Shown here piece after piece: positions 54,995-64,000 of a stretch of 64,000 bases of DNA (position 1 is its first letter; the number at the start of each line of letters is the position of its first letter). The translations under genes and the position numbers were made by a program. The DNA is taken from the NCBI GenBank assembly GCA_002778195.1, contig PCDI01000001.1:124001-188000 (forward strand), read 5' to 3'. The notes beneath the pieces were generated by a model, which saw nothing but the letters and a program-made list of their open reading frames with translations, searched no databases and was not told the DNA's origin. The stretch comes from Raffaelea ambrosiae. Taxonomy: Eukaryota; Ascomycota; Sordariomycetes; Ophiostomatales; Ophiostomataceae.

Positions 54995-56332
54995 CTAGAG
55001 AGCAGCCTTTACTCTAACAGGAATTTCGGCGTCCTCCTTTGCATTTTCCCAGCGGCTCTTGTAAACACGCCCTTCCTTCATAATCATCAACACATTCTTC
55101 TCCGGATCGTCGAAGATGGTTACATCATCCAGCGGGTTGCTCTTCAGAACGAGAATGTCCGCTGCAAAACCTTCTTTCAACTGACCAAGCTCGTTCTCGC
55201 AACGCAGCATTCGGGCCGGATTGACAGTTGCACTTTGGAGCACGGCCAGGGGACTCAGAGCTTTGCTCCGTAAGTAAAACTCGTGCGTCTGGGCGGAGCT
55301 GAGAGGCCCCAGCAAATCTGACCCGTAACAAAGAGTAACTCCAGCATCGCTAGCAATGCGCAAGGCCTCCAGACCAGCATTCAGGACTGTAACGTTTTTT
55401 GACCTGCTCTCGGGTGGCAAGTAGTTGGACCACCTTTCTTCAGCCATCTCGGAGTAAGTGATCAGGGTCGGCGTCATAAACACACCCTTTTCGGCGAGAT
55501 ATTTAGCTGTGGGAGGGTCAATAAAGTTGCCGTGCTCGATGCCACGAACGCCGTTCTCCACGCAGTGTCGAATTGCTCTGGGCGTGTAAGCATGAGCCGT
55601 GACGTAGACGTTTGCATTGTCGGCACACTCCACGATGGCCTGAATCTCTGCGGCGGTGAACTGCAACTGGTCAATGCGATCAGTTGGACTCGAGACACCT
55701 CCCGATCCCATGATCTTGATAAAATCGGATCCAGAGCGGACTTCGTCGCGCACTGCAGCGATACACTCAGGCACGCCGTTGCATAACCGACCGAGTCCTG
55801 TCGTAGACCCTCCACAGCAGGAACCGTGGTCATGCACAGTCCGATAATCGGCATGGCCGCCGGCCTGGGTCAACGCATGGCCAGCGATAAACAGTCTCGG
55901 ACCGGCAAACACACCGTCCTCGATGGCCTCCTTTAAGGATATGAGTGCGCCTCCGCAATCTCGAATGGTGGTGAAGCCCCGATGCAGCATTTGCGAACAG
56001 ACGTAAGGCTGCCGGAGAAGAGACACATCAGGCGGGTTTCCGAATGCCTTGGACAGGTCGTTAAATCCAGGCACAGCCAAGATGTGCACATGAGAGTCGA
56101 TGAGGCCAGGGCAAAGATATTTCCCTTTGCAGTCGATGATCTCATAGCCTGGCGGGTAGCCTCCCGCTGTGGGCGGCGAAATGGAAGTGATTTTGCCATT
56201 CTCGACCTTGATGTCAAGATTTTTGAGTATCACACCTTCAGATACGTCGACGATATGGCCCCCGGCGAGGATGTAAGACTTGGGCGGCGAGCGCGTCCAT
56301 GGCTTCACCATCACGTCCATTTTGCTGGCCAT
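54995..56332 (-). CDS. ochratoxinase-like metal-dependent amidohydrolase
   Basis: The enzyme is a TIM-barrel amidohydrolase of 445 aa, single exon, with no signal peptide. The binuclear metal site is complete: H81 and H83 (DSHVH), the carbamylated-type K206 (FIKIMGSGG), H247 (VTAHAY), H267 (IEHGNF) and D339 (YGSDLLGP). The K-H-H spacing of 41 and 20 residues agrees with what I recall for Aspergillus ochratoxinase and related imidazolonepropionase/prolidase-like enzymes. It therefore probably hydrolyses an amide bond of an aryl or aminoacyl compound. The exact substrate cannot be inferred. It is convergent with the Zn2Cys6 gene and divergent from a DAL5-type permease across a motif-rich promoter. 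Confidence 0.9.
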   Translation of the reverse strand: MASKMDVMVKPWTRSPPKSYILAGGHIVDVSEGVILKNLDIKVENGKITSISPPTAGGYPPGYEIIDCKGKYLCPGLIDSHVHILAVPGFNDLSKAFGNPPDVSLLRQPYVCSQMLHRGFTTIRDCGGALISLKEAIEDGVFAGPRLFIAGHALTQAGGHADYRTVHDHGSCCGGSTTGLGRLCNGVPECIAAVRDEVRSGSDFIKIMGSGGVSSPTDRIDQLQFTAAEIQAIVECADNANVYVTAHAYTPRAIRHCVENGVRGIEHGNFIDPPTAKYLAEKGVFMTPTLITYSEMAEERWSNYLPPESRSKNVTVLNAGLEALRIASDAGVTLCYGSDLLGPLSSAQTHEFYLRSKALSPLAVLQSATVNPARMLRCENELGQLKEGFAADILVLKSNPLDDVTIFDDPEKNVLMIMKEGRVYKSRWENAKEDAEIPVRVKAAL

Positions 56333-56772
56333 GGTTGCTTGTGTATGACCAAAAAAAAGTACCTGAATTCAGATTGACTGATAATTTAACTTGGCTTCAG
56401 CATCCATCTTATGAAAAAGCAAAAAAAAGCACATTTCCTTGGAATTAATTATGGTGCATTTTCCAAGTGTGTCGGCTATCCGACAGTCATAGTCAAACTG
56501 CCGACAACTAATAAGCGACGATAAAAATGTTAGTGAGATATCGATGGCCAGCTTGCCACCATATCCGACGCTGCGGGTATCGGTAAACTGTCACCCCGGC
56601 AAGCTGTCTCTCCGACAAAGTCCTTGTAATCCAATGCTGTGGGTCTTGGTATGACCGTCTTATTAGCTACACGGCCGCTCTGGAAGGCGTCTAGGATATA
56701 TCTATGCTCACCGCAGCCGCCGTTCTTGGGTTGTCTTGCGCACCGGCATTAAATCCCCCCTTTTGTTTGAAA
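56333..56772. promoter_or_regulatory. bidirectional promoter, amidohydrolase / DAL5-type permease
   Basis: These 440 bases separate divergent start codons. Within 146 bp lie five copies of the same half-site: the inverted pair 56471-56475 / 56480-56484, and CCGAC at 56501, 56565 and 56612. About one copy per 512 bp would be expected by chance counting both strands. The same half-site is enriched in the MCT/regulator promoter 5 kb away. Confidence 0.6.
56471..56484. promoter_or_regulatory. palindrome GTCGG-N4-CCGAC
   Basis: A perfect inverted repeat with a four-base spacer (CTAT), about 140 bp from the amidohydrolase start and 290 bp from the permease start. The arms match both MCT-promoter palindromes but the spacer is one base shorter. 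Confidence 0.6.
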
Positions 56773-58708
56773 ATGGATACATCTGTTGAATCCAAACCAC
56801 AAGACCAGAAGATAGCAGCAGATGTGGACGGTGGACACGATAGTGGCCGCGATGGTGTCCGCGAGGGTACCGACGAGAAGGTTGGCGATGTTGCTGAGTT
56901 CTCTTCTCTAGGCTACACGGCCGAAGAGGAGAGACGAGTCTTGAGGAAGGTCGATACGGCGGTTCTTCCAATGGTATGTCCTATTACGCTCGCGCCTTAC
57001 TTTATGCCAAGGCAAGAAAGCTAACACTCCCATCCTGGCTAGATGTGCCTCGTTTTCTTCCTCCAATACATCGATAAGCAGAGCCTCAGCTACGCCTCAG
57101 TAGGTTTGGCGGCAATCCAAATCACACATGGGAAGATACTGTTTTATTGACAGACAAGGTTTTCGGGCTTATAACCGATCTCAATATGACGAGTTCGCAG
57201 TACTCGTGGTGCTCGTCTATCTTTTACGTTGGCCAGCTCGTGGCCGAGTATCCTTTCATCTACCTGATGAGCAAACTACACCTCACCAAGTTTGTTGGCG
57301 TGACAATGTAAGCAGAAGATAACCGTTTGGCTCCTCCCGTTTCTGCTGACAAAAACTTCCAGTGCTGTCTGGGGTGTGATCTGCATGTGTCTAGCTGCAC
57401 CTCGCAACTTTGCCGGATTTGCCGCTGTACGATTTCTGCTCGGCTTCTCTGAAGGTGCAGTCTCGCCAGCCTTCGTGTCCATCACATCTATTTGGTATCG
57501 CAAGGCAGAGCATGCCACTCGCACTGGGTGAGTTGAGCAAAGGAGGAAGACCATTCTGAATATCGCGGGGCTGACCTTGGATACAGCCTTTGGGTCACGA
57601 TGAACGGACTGGCGCAGGTCATTGGCTGTTTGCTCATGTACGGGATAGCAAAGAATACGTCGCTGTCTCTCCAGCCTTGGCGGACCATGTTTCTTATTTG
57701 CGGTGCCCTCACATCCGCCACTGGCGTGGCCTTCTTCTTCTTCATGCCCAAGGGCCCGAAAGATGCGTGGTTCCTTACGGCCCGAGAAAAGGAAGTCTTG
57801 TCTCTGCGTATGCTTCACGACCGCGAGGGTGGAGACAAAACGTCGTTCTCAATATCACAGTTGAAGGAGGCCCTTCTTGACCCCAAGGCCTGGTTTGTGT
57901 TCTGGTTTGGTGTCCTCGTGACAATGCAGTCACCAGTGTTGACAGTAAGCTTTCCGGTTGCCCAAATTTCGGCCGCCATACAACAGCCATACTTACCGCT
58001 ATCGTGTTTTCTTCTTAGTTCGCATCCCTTGTCATCAAATCAATTGGCTACAACAAGTACCAGACGATTCTTTATACAGCACCGTCTGGAGCGGTGCAGA
58101 TTGTGCTGATCTGGGTTGGTGTTCTTGGTTGCTGGCTCTTCCCCAAGAATCGCATACTGGTTGTCTTGGTGTTGGTCATTCCACCCTTGGTCGGTACGAT
58201 TCTTCTCGACAGATTGTCTCTCAATGCCGGGTGGGGAATGATTGTATCTTCGTGGCTTGTATGCTCACCTGCCCTGTCGTCCCTGCTATCCATTCCAGAA
58301 AGTGTAACCGTACTTACCATGCCCCAGTCATCGTGCATTTCTTCCATAATGTCCGTTCTTTTGTCGCTGGCAGCATCCAACGTCAAGGGAAACACAAAAC
58401 GATCCATTGTCAATGCAATGTTCTTCATTGGCTATTGTGCGGGTTGCATAGGTGCTCCGCAGTTGTGGACGCACTCGCCCAGATACTTCAGCGGTGTCAT
58501 CACGGGTATTGTTACCTGGGCCCTGCTAATTGTTACTGTTATAGCATACAGATATGTATGCTTACTTGACAACAAAAAGCGTGATAATTTGCAGTCAACT
58601 GACTCGGGCGCCGAGAATACCCATGAGCCAGTTCTTCTCGACAAAGACGGCGCACCGAAAACCGACTTGACCGACAAGGAAGACTCTCACTTCAGATACA
58701 GTGTGTGA
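56773..58708 (+). CDS. MFS permease, DAL5/allantoate family (anion:cation symporter)
   Basis: A plasma-membrane importer of 516 aa rebuilt from seven exons: 56773-56973, 57043-57099, 57159-57307, 57363-57527, 57587-57944, 58019-58258 and 58328-58708. Landmarks are VLPMMCLVFFLQYIDKQSLS, YASVFGLITDLNMTSSQYSW, RFLLGFSEGAVSPAFVSITS and ASNVKGNTKRSIVNAMFFIG. In exon 2 the acceptor at 57158 is needed to give ASVFGL. The sixth intron (58259-58327, 69 nt) is in frame; splicing joins WGMIVSSWL to SSCISSIMSVLLSL, as in the family. DAL5 relatives import allantoate, ureidosuccinate, dipeptides, nicotinate and similar organic anions. Divergence from the amidohydrolase suggests it supplies that enzyme's substrate. 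Confidence 0.9.
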
Positions 58709-60128
58709 TTGACTATCAGTGTCGGGGTTATCGTCCATGGATCGTGTGATGGAAAACATTACATACACTCTGGCCGCTTTCCAGATACATAAATCATCTA
58801 CACCTATATCAACCATAGCCCACGATTGTTCGACTTTATATATGTAAATGAGTAAAAAAAGTCAGTATAGTACTTCCTATCCTAAGCCATAAAAAATCGA
58901 ATCGCTGTGTAAAGATTGTAAGTGCAACCCAGTGTCGTTGAACACGCTTACAATAATTCCTCTGCCCTTGGGGCGGGTTACTGCTCTTTGCCCGGCAACC
59001 GAATGGCATTGTCAACAACGGAGACTAAAGAGAAAAAAATGTGGTACAGTAAACCCCCCAAAACATCAAATCGCGTCTGCAACATATCATACCACAAATC
59101 GCGATTTTCTAACGTAGCCGAATGCTCGAAACACAGGCCTTCCCTGGCCTTTGCCTGTCGAATTTCCGGACATCCAGCGGCAGTGACGAGCCATATTATC
59201 AGAAACTTTCTTGGTTTGCGGAGAAGAACAAAACTAAAACCATAGGAGGCCAAGTCTTGCGGCGACGCGTGTGAATCACAACAATTGCTTCGAACAATAT
59301 GGAGAATCCCGGCAAATCTCGGCGGCGCCGCAGCGCAAACGCTGACATTCTGGAGAACTGTGGTCTTCCCTCAACAGGATCCTATCATAACATGAAGAGC
59401 CTGCAGGGTGTGGACTATTCTCAAGATAGGTTCTTCTGCGGACTGATTCTTTTACGAGACACGATTGCCAAGAACGTACTGAGGAAGGTATTTCAAATGG
59501 TCGGCAGCGCGATTGGAAGCAGCCATACGGAGACCGCATTGAGTACGAGTTCCCGGAAACCACATTCACGAAACAGACTGAAAAAGAAAAGTTACCACCT
59601 AGCAGAGAATTTGGATGTGAAGCGGATATCGGGTAGGTTGGCCACGCGCACACTAGACAAGTGAACTGTGGTGACTTTGATATTGGCGAACTTGAATTCT
59701 CTACGCCACACAGATTTCTTCCAAAATATGACAATTAGAGCCCAGAGTTAGCTTCAGGATAGCGCTTACGAACAGAGAATGCACTACCCGGCTCCACAAG
59801 CTACAAAAATGATAATTACCGGGGCCATAGAATGGCGTTTGTGCAATATCACAGCTAAAGGGTGAAGGGTTCCTTGAAAAACTGCCTGGCTTTATCTATT
59901 TTATAGAAAACGAACAGCTTGGAGACTCGTCTGAAGAAGAGAGCAAACAAAGCGGCACGAAAACGATGTCCGATTCCCCATGTATTTGAAATTCTCTGTG
60001 AATTCGAGAAGCAGACAAATTTACCGTTTCCAGAAAAACAAACAACCAAATTGTTTGACGTAACTTTCTTTGTTTTGCACAGTGGTGGTAGTTCAATGCA
60101 GTCTCATTTCCTTCCAAATACAAATCCA
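58709..60128. other. 1.4 kb intergenic with a possible coding relic
   Basis: Mostly AT-rich. Between about 59500 and 59740 one plus-strand frame reads protein-like sequence (DWKQPYGDRIEYEFPETTFT and GDFDIGELEFSTPHRFLPKY), interrupted by a stop. I do not recognise the family and no start or splice structure is apparent. Confidence 0.3.
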
Positions 60129-61940
60129 TTATTCACCAGGGCCAACAAATGCTGAAGGCAGGCCAAAAGTGCACGTAGTAACAGTAATAACATTCACCTT
60201 TGTCGCAGTATGTGTCCGCGTGGATGCTGTGACATATCGGACCGCTGTCAGGGCGGCGTAGACAGCAGACGTTCGGGGTTTGCCTTCCGAGCCAGACCGC
60301 ACAGGCTCAAGGCGGAGCTTGTTCGCTACCACATAGTTCGGCCAGCGCAAGAACGGCGATCTCATCACGGTTGCTGCCGAGGTGGTCATCTGGTCAGTCA
60401 CAGTCAACGTCATGTGGACGGTGCTGGTGACGGTCGTGACTGACGTCTGTGTGGATACCACAGTTGACGTGGCGGTGTTAGCTGCTGCTGTGTGCTCTGT
60501 GCGGGAAAGACTTGATGTATTGGCATCCTGTATTTGCGCGGCAGTGGTAGTTGCCGTAGCTGCCACCAAGGATGTGGTCGTCTGTGTGACTGCCCGTGTG
60601 GCTGTGACAAACACGATTTGCGTGCTGTTGTAGACATTTGTGGTGTTGACGGCCACAGTTTCTGTCTTGGTGATGGCCACTGTGGTTGAAACGGGGATCG
60701 AAACGGAGACTGTGTGCGTAACATTGATCGTGTTTGTGTGTGTGCTGACAACGGTTTTAGTACGAGGAACGGTTGCTGTGGCAGTGGTGTTCAAGGTCTT
60801 GGTTGTGTAAACGTCCACAGTCTTTGAAATCGAGGTGGTCAGTGGCACAAGTTGTGTCTGGTTGATTGTGTGCGTCTCATTGACAACTCGTGGAATGGTC
60901 TGGGTGAGTATGTGCGTTTCATTCAAGGTCTTAGTAACAGTGACATCTGCCACAACTGTGGAGGTGACTGTCGTATGGGCCACAGTCGTGGACGTCGTCA
61001 CAGAGACATCGGTTCTGGTGGAGGTAGCTGTGGCATTGGCCCAAAGTGTATTTGTCACGGTGGATGTCAGGCGGTCGACAGAAGTCTTGACAACTGTTGT
61101 GCGCGACGTGTTCCAGAGCACTGAATGAAGAGTCTCCGTGACAAGATGAGTGACGGTCAAAATCTCGGTAGAAGTGCTGGTCACGGTTGTGGGAACGGTC
61201 GTCAGGATATCCACGGTCTGAGTTACAGTGGTTGGAACAGTTGTCGGGACAGTCGTCGTGATGACGTCAGTTGATGTCTCCGTCGTGGCAGTCAGACTAG
61301 TTGAGACGGTGACACTGGATACCGTGGCTGTCGACGTCGACGTCACTGTTGTCACCGCCGTCTCGCTGAGAATTATAGATTGAACTGAGAGCATCATCGT
61401 GGAAGTTGTAAACGTTGTGTCTGTTTGGACTTCCGTTCTTGTTGTTGTGAACCACGTAGGCATAGACACAATTTCAGTTGCTGTGGCTGTTTCAGTGGTT
61501 TCTTTGGTGAACGTCTTCCAAGTGAAAGACGTTGACACGATCGGCACAACGCGTGTCACCGTCACTGTGGCTGTCTCTTGGATGGTTGTCATGGACGTGA
61601 CGTACACCACGGAATCTGATGTTGACGAGATGACAGCTCCTCCACCTTTAATTCCACTATTGCCGCCTCCAAAAAGGGGCTGAATTGTCGTCGTGGTTTG
61701 AAGACTCTGCTCGCCACATTTCCCAAAGCCTGCCTGGCAGCCGACCAAGCAGTGCTCCGTCGAGTTTCCGCACCAGCCCTGCTCCGAGCAGCAGTCTCCA
61801 AACTCGGAGCCGGCGCAGATCAAATTGGGTTCGCTCCCGCATTTGCCATCACCGGAGACAGGACTTTCAGCGGAGGCCGCCAAGACCAGTGCAACCCCCC
61901 CAGATAGCAGGAGGGAAGTTAAGTGACCGAAGAGCTTCAT
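60129..61940 (-). CDS. secreted CBM18 (hevein-like) protein with Thr/Val-rich stalk
   Basis: This protein of 603 aa is secreted. The signal peptide is about residues 1-22. A single hevein-type chitin-binding module spans residues 34-75 with all eight cysteines (34, 42, 50, 51, 57, 64, 68, 75) and the CCSEQGWCG core. It is followed by a Gly-rich hinge and roughly 430 residues dominated by Thr, Val, Ser and Ala in TVTxT-type repeats, with many N-x-T sequons (NETHT, NTTAT). Such stalks are usually heavily O-mannosylated wall sequence. No catalytic domain and no GPI signal follow, and the C-terminal 90 residues are more ordinary. A chitin-binding wall or effector-like role is inferred. The ATG at 61940 is chosen because the upstream in-frame start is a GTG. 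Confidence 0.85.
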   Translation of the reverse strand: MKLFGHLTSLLLSGGVALVLAASAESPVSGDGKCGSEPNLICAGSEFGDCCSEQGWCGNSTEHCLVGCQAGFGKCGEQSLQTTTTIQPLFGGGNSGIKGGGAVISSTSDSVVYVTSMTTIQETATVTVTRVVPIVSTSFTWKTFTKETTETATATEIVSMPTWFTTTRTEVQTDTTFTTSTMMLSVQSIILSETAVTTVTSTSTATVSSVTVSTSLTATTETSTDVITTTVPTTVPTTVTQTVDILTTVPTTVTSTSTEILTVTHLVTETLHSVLWNTSRTTVVKTSVDRLTSTVTNTLWANATATSTRTDVSVTTSTTVAHTTVTSTVVADVTVTKTLNETHILTQTIPRVVNETHTINQTQLVPLTTSISKTVDVYTTKTLNTTATATVPRTKTVVSTHTNTINVTHTVSVSIPVSTTVAITKTETVAVNTTNVYNSTQIVFVTATRAVTQTTTSLVAATATTTAAQIQDANTSSLSRTEHTAAANTATSTVVSTQTSVTTVTSTVHMTLTVTDQMTTSAATVMRSPFLRWPNYVVANKLRLEPVRSGSEGKPRTSAVYAALTAVRYVTASTRTHTATKVNVITVTTCTFGLPSAFVGPGE

Positions 61941-63161
61941 GTTGATTGTGCTCACCCAGGAAGGAGAAAGAAGAGAGTATGGCTACATCAGAGAGGAGCT
62001 TAGAGAGTTGCAGGCGGAATGGGGTAGAAAGATCGTCGGGTGCGATAAAATGCAACTCCTTGGGATGTACAAAACGAAGAGCAAGTCATGGTACACTACG
62101 CAATCGCAGGCGACATTGCAATTTATTGGCCACATGTTGGCACACGAGGGTAAAATGAAGCCTTGCCTCCCGCCGAAATGGCCAGTTCTAAGTCTGGCAC
62201 GAAGCTGGGAGAGCAGTTGGAGAGGGATGTGATGGGCCAGAATGTCTTGCTATGACACATAAGATGAACAATTGCAGCGAGATTTTATTTTGCAAGCACA
62301 ACTGCTTGCCATCTATCCGTTCATCCAGATGGAGCTCCACCTTGGATAAGCTTGGCTCAGGGGTAGGGATGGTCTGTGATCGTCATTGCGTAACAATTCA
62401 TAGAATGTTTCTGGCTTGGGGTTGAACATCGAGAGGGCGCGGACGATAATATGGATGGGCAACTTGAAGCCGACAAGGTGTGTCTACCCCTTGCATCGGG
62501 AAAATCGAAGCAACGAAGGAGATGAGAGTGATAGTAGGCTAAGTGCTTCTCCCTGCCGATGCGGGAAGGACTTAGCCCCAATATCGTCGCCGGAAAAATA
62601 CCATCACCGTTCGAGATGAGATCATTTGTATGAATTGCGACAGAAGAGGTGTGTGGTAGCTGAGTTGTGTTTTGAGTGGGGAGGTCAGGTCTTAACTCAT
62701 AAGAGCCAGGCATATTGGAGCAGTAATTTGAAGGAGGGCAGAGGACTCTATGGTGACGCGATTCTCCATGGCAAGCATGAAAATGAGCAAGGGAATATGG
62801 CTTTCTTGGGGATTTTTTGGGGCTTTATTTTCCATATGATTTCAGTCTTGCAAAATCTTAGAGCTGCGGCTGAGCCATTTGCAAGGGCGCTCAATCCGAA
62901 TAGACAAAGTTCACAGACACCAATCTTTGACGTCTTGAAGAACAGCAAAATGCAATATCGTAAAAACATCATAATAACTGGCGCTAAGATTATCTATCAG
63001 GAAGCGAATATGGTCTATGTGCCTCTAAGCAATGGACGTCTCGGCGGTCGGACACCCGGGAGCGGCCGGGGTGAGCTGCCACGAAAACAACGCCAGACAC
63101 GACATGAACCATTGCAGCCTCAGTTTCCAGCACCAGTTCAACCTGTCTGTCGGTCTTTTCT
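61941..63161. other. 1.2 kb intergenic
   Basis: CBM18-protein promoter plus the 3' flank of the TIM-like gene. The longest plus-strand frame (62626-63294) overlaps the TIM-like gene antisense and has no domain. Nothing was recognised. Confidence 0.35.
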
Positions 63162-63980
63162 TCACGCATGGTCGGCCAGCTCCTGTGCTGTCTTCATAAA
63201 CACTGCTGGGTCATGCCCGAAACGGCCCAGGAACAGCCCGTCGACCACGCCGGCCAGCTGCGTAAACAGACCTGGACCTGCACTGCCCCCGTAGAGGATC
63301 CGCGTGCGGGAGGCACCCCGTTTCTGGATGGCTTCGCAGGCACGCACGCCGGTTACGACTTCCCGGACGTAGGCGGCGCTGGCCGGGTGCGTGGCGCCAA
63401 TGGCCCACACTGGCTCGTAGGCTAGGAGGACCTCGGCATCGTCTGGAACGGCTGTCAGAACAGGGTCGACCTGGCTGACAATGAAAGAGACGGCCGTGGC
63501 CGTGTGCGCTTCGTCCACGGGTGCCTGAATCTCTCCAATGCACACCAGCGGAATCATGCCGTGGCGGACGACCGCTGACGCCTTGGCGGCAACGGTATCG
63601 TCAGTTTCGCCCAACAGGCGGCGGCGCTCAGCATGGCCCACCACGACAACTTTGACGCCGACATCAGCCAGGACAGCGGGCGAGACAAAGCCAGTGAAGG
63701 CACCGTAGTCCTCCCAGGCGCAGTCCTGGGCAGCTGGCAGGATGTGCGTGCCCTTGAGCTGCTCAACAACAGATGGCAGGGTGATGAAGTCGGGAACGAC
63801 CAGAGCGTCGATGTTGTCCAAAATCGACTTGCCGTCCTTTTTTTCTGCCTTTTTCTGCTCGTCTTTGGCGAAGTTCTCGACGAGGTGGTTGACGTAGTCG
63901 CGTGTGCGTGAGACGGGGAAATACATCTTGGTAGAGACGCCCAAGACGGGTCGCCGCTTTTCTTCTTCCACAGACGCCAT
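63162..63980 (-). CDS. triosephosphate-isomerase-like enzyme (TIM paralog)
   Basis: A TIM-barrel ketose/aldose phosphate isomerase of 272 aa, single exon, cytosolic. Active-site residues are conserved: K18 (STKMYF), H116 (VVVVGHAERR) and E189 (LAYEPVWAIG), with the phosphate-gripping LYGGSAGPG. Two features differ from glycolytic TIM: the N-terminal NxK motif is STK, and the flexible loop 6 reads AIGATHPAS instead of the usual AIGTGKTAS-like form. It is also about 20 residues longer. I therefore think it is a paralog acting on another sugar phosphate, for example a tetrulose phosphate in erythritol-type catabolism. Normal TIM activity is not excluded. Confidence 0.85.
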   Translation of the reverse strand: MASVEEEKRRPVLGVSTKMYFPVSRTRDYVNHLVENFAKDEQKKAEKKDGKSILDNIDALVVPDFITLPSVVEQLKGTHILPAAQDCAWEDYGAFTGFVSPAVLADVGVKVVVVGHAERRRLLGETDDTVAAKASAVVRHGMIPLVCIGEIQAPVDEAHTATAVSFIVSQVDPVLTAVPDDAEVLLAYEPVWAIGATHPASAAYVREVVTGVRACEAIQKRGASRTRILYGGSAGPGLFTQLAGVVDGLFLGRFGHDPAVFMKTAQELADHA

Positions 63981-64000
63981 GGCGAGCTCCTGTGTGTGGT

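Noticed and set aside
62626..63294. Plus-strand frame of 222 residues
   Set aside because: Its 3' end runs antisense through the TIM-like gene and the rest has no recognisable features.
1..64000. tRNA, rRNA, CRISPR or transposon features
   Set aside because: No GGTTCRAATCC-type box with a cloverleaf, no ribosomal segment, no spaced repeats, and no reverse transcriptase or transposase motifs were seen by eye. A tRNAscan or RepeatMasker run would be decisive.

Overview
The window is nuclear DNA of a filamentous ascomycete (Pezizomycotina, most likely Sordariomycetes; no closer placement attempted). Support comes from short 48-103 nt GT-AG introns with CTAAC/CTGAC branch points, single-gene transcription units, and a fungal gene set: squalene synthase with a C-terminal anchor, Zn2Cys6 regulator, DHA1/DAL5/MCT-type MFS carriers, AA9 LPMO, CE15 esterase, CBM18 protein and DUF1769/DUF3431 proteins. 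I saw no tRNA, rRNA, CRISPR array or intact transposon. Most multi-exon models below were rebuilt by hand, by checking splice-site consensus, reading phase and protein-family continuity together.

Layout. 0-16 kb: DUF1769 protein, a fungal protein with F-[FI]-Y-A repeats, ERG9, a proteinase K-like subtilase, an F-box-like protein, and GPI14 (GPI anchor mannosyltransferase I). 16-27 kb: TRAX nuclease subunit (divergent from GPI14), CE15 glucuronoyl esterase head-to-head with an AA9 LPMO, a Ste6-type ABC exporter, and PBDC1 with micro-exons. 27-36 kb: a gene-poor stretch, a DHA1-type MFS carrier, a cytochrome-b5 domain protein (Irc21-like), and NBS1/nibrin rebuilt from five exons. 36-40.4 kb: a graveyard of three consecutive broken genes (aldo/keto reductase, TRI12-like MFS pump, secreted SurE phosphatase). 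40.9-49 kb: alpha/beta hydrolase, patatin lipase of the TGL3/4/5 type, DUF3431 protein. 49.7-58.7 kb: a probable catabolic cluster of MCT-type transporter, Zn2Cys6 regulator, ochratoxinase-like amidohydrolase and DAL5-type permease. 60-64 kb: a CBM18 protein with a Thr/Val stalk and a triosephosphate-isomerase-like enzyme.

The best candidate for an undescribed system is the 49.7-58.7 kb cluster. Both bidirectional promoters in it carry perfect GTCGG-N4/5-CCGAC palindromes and extra CCGAC half-sites. This is the type of site a dimeric Zn2Cys6 protein binds, and one such regulator is encoded between the promoters. The inference is a regulon in which the two carriers import an amide-type compound and the amidohydrolase cleaves it; the substrate is unknown. 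The second notable block is the three-pseudogene run next to NBS1.

Limits: no database search was run. Family calls rest on recognised motifs, and exact 5' starts are uncertain where several in-frame ATGs exist.
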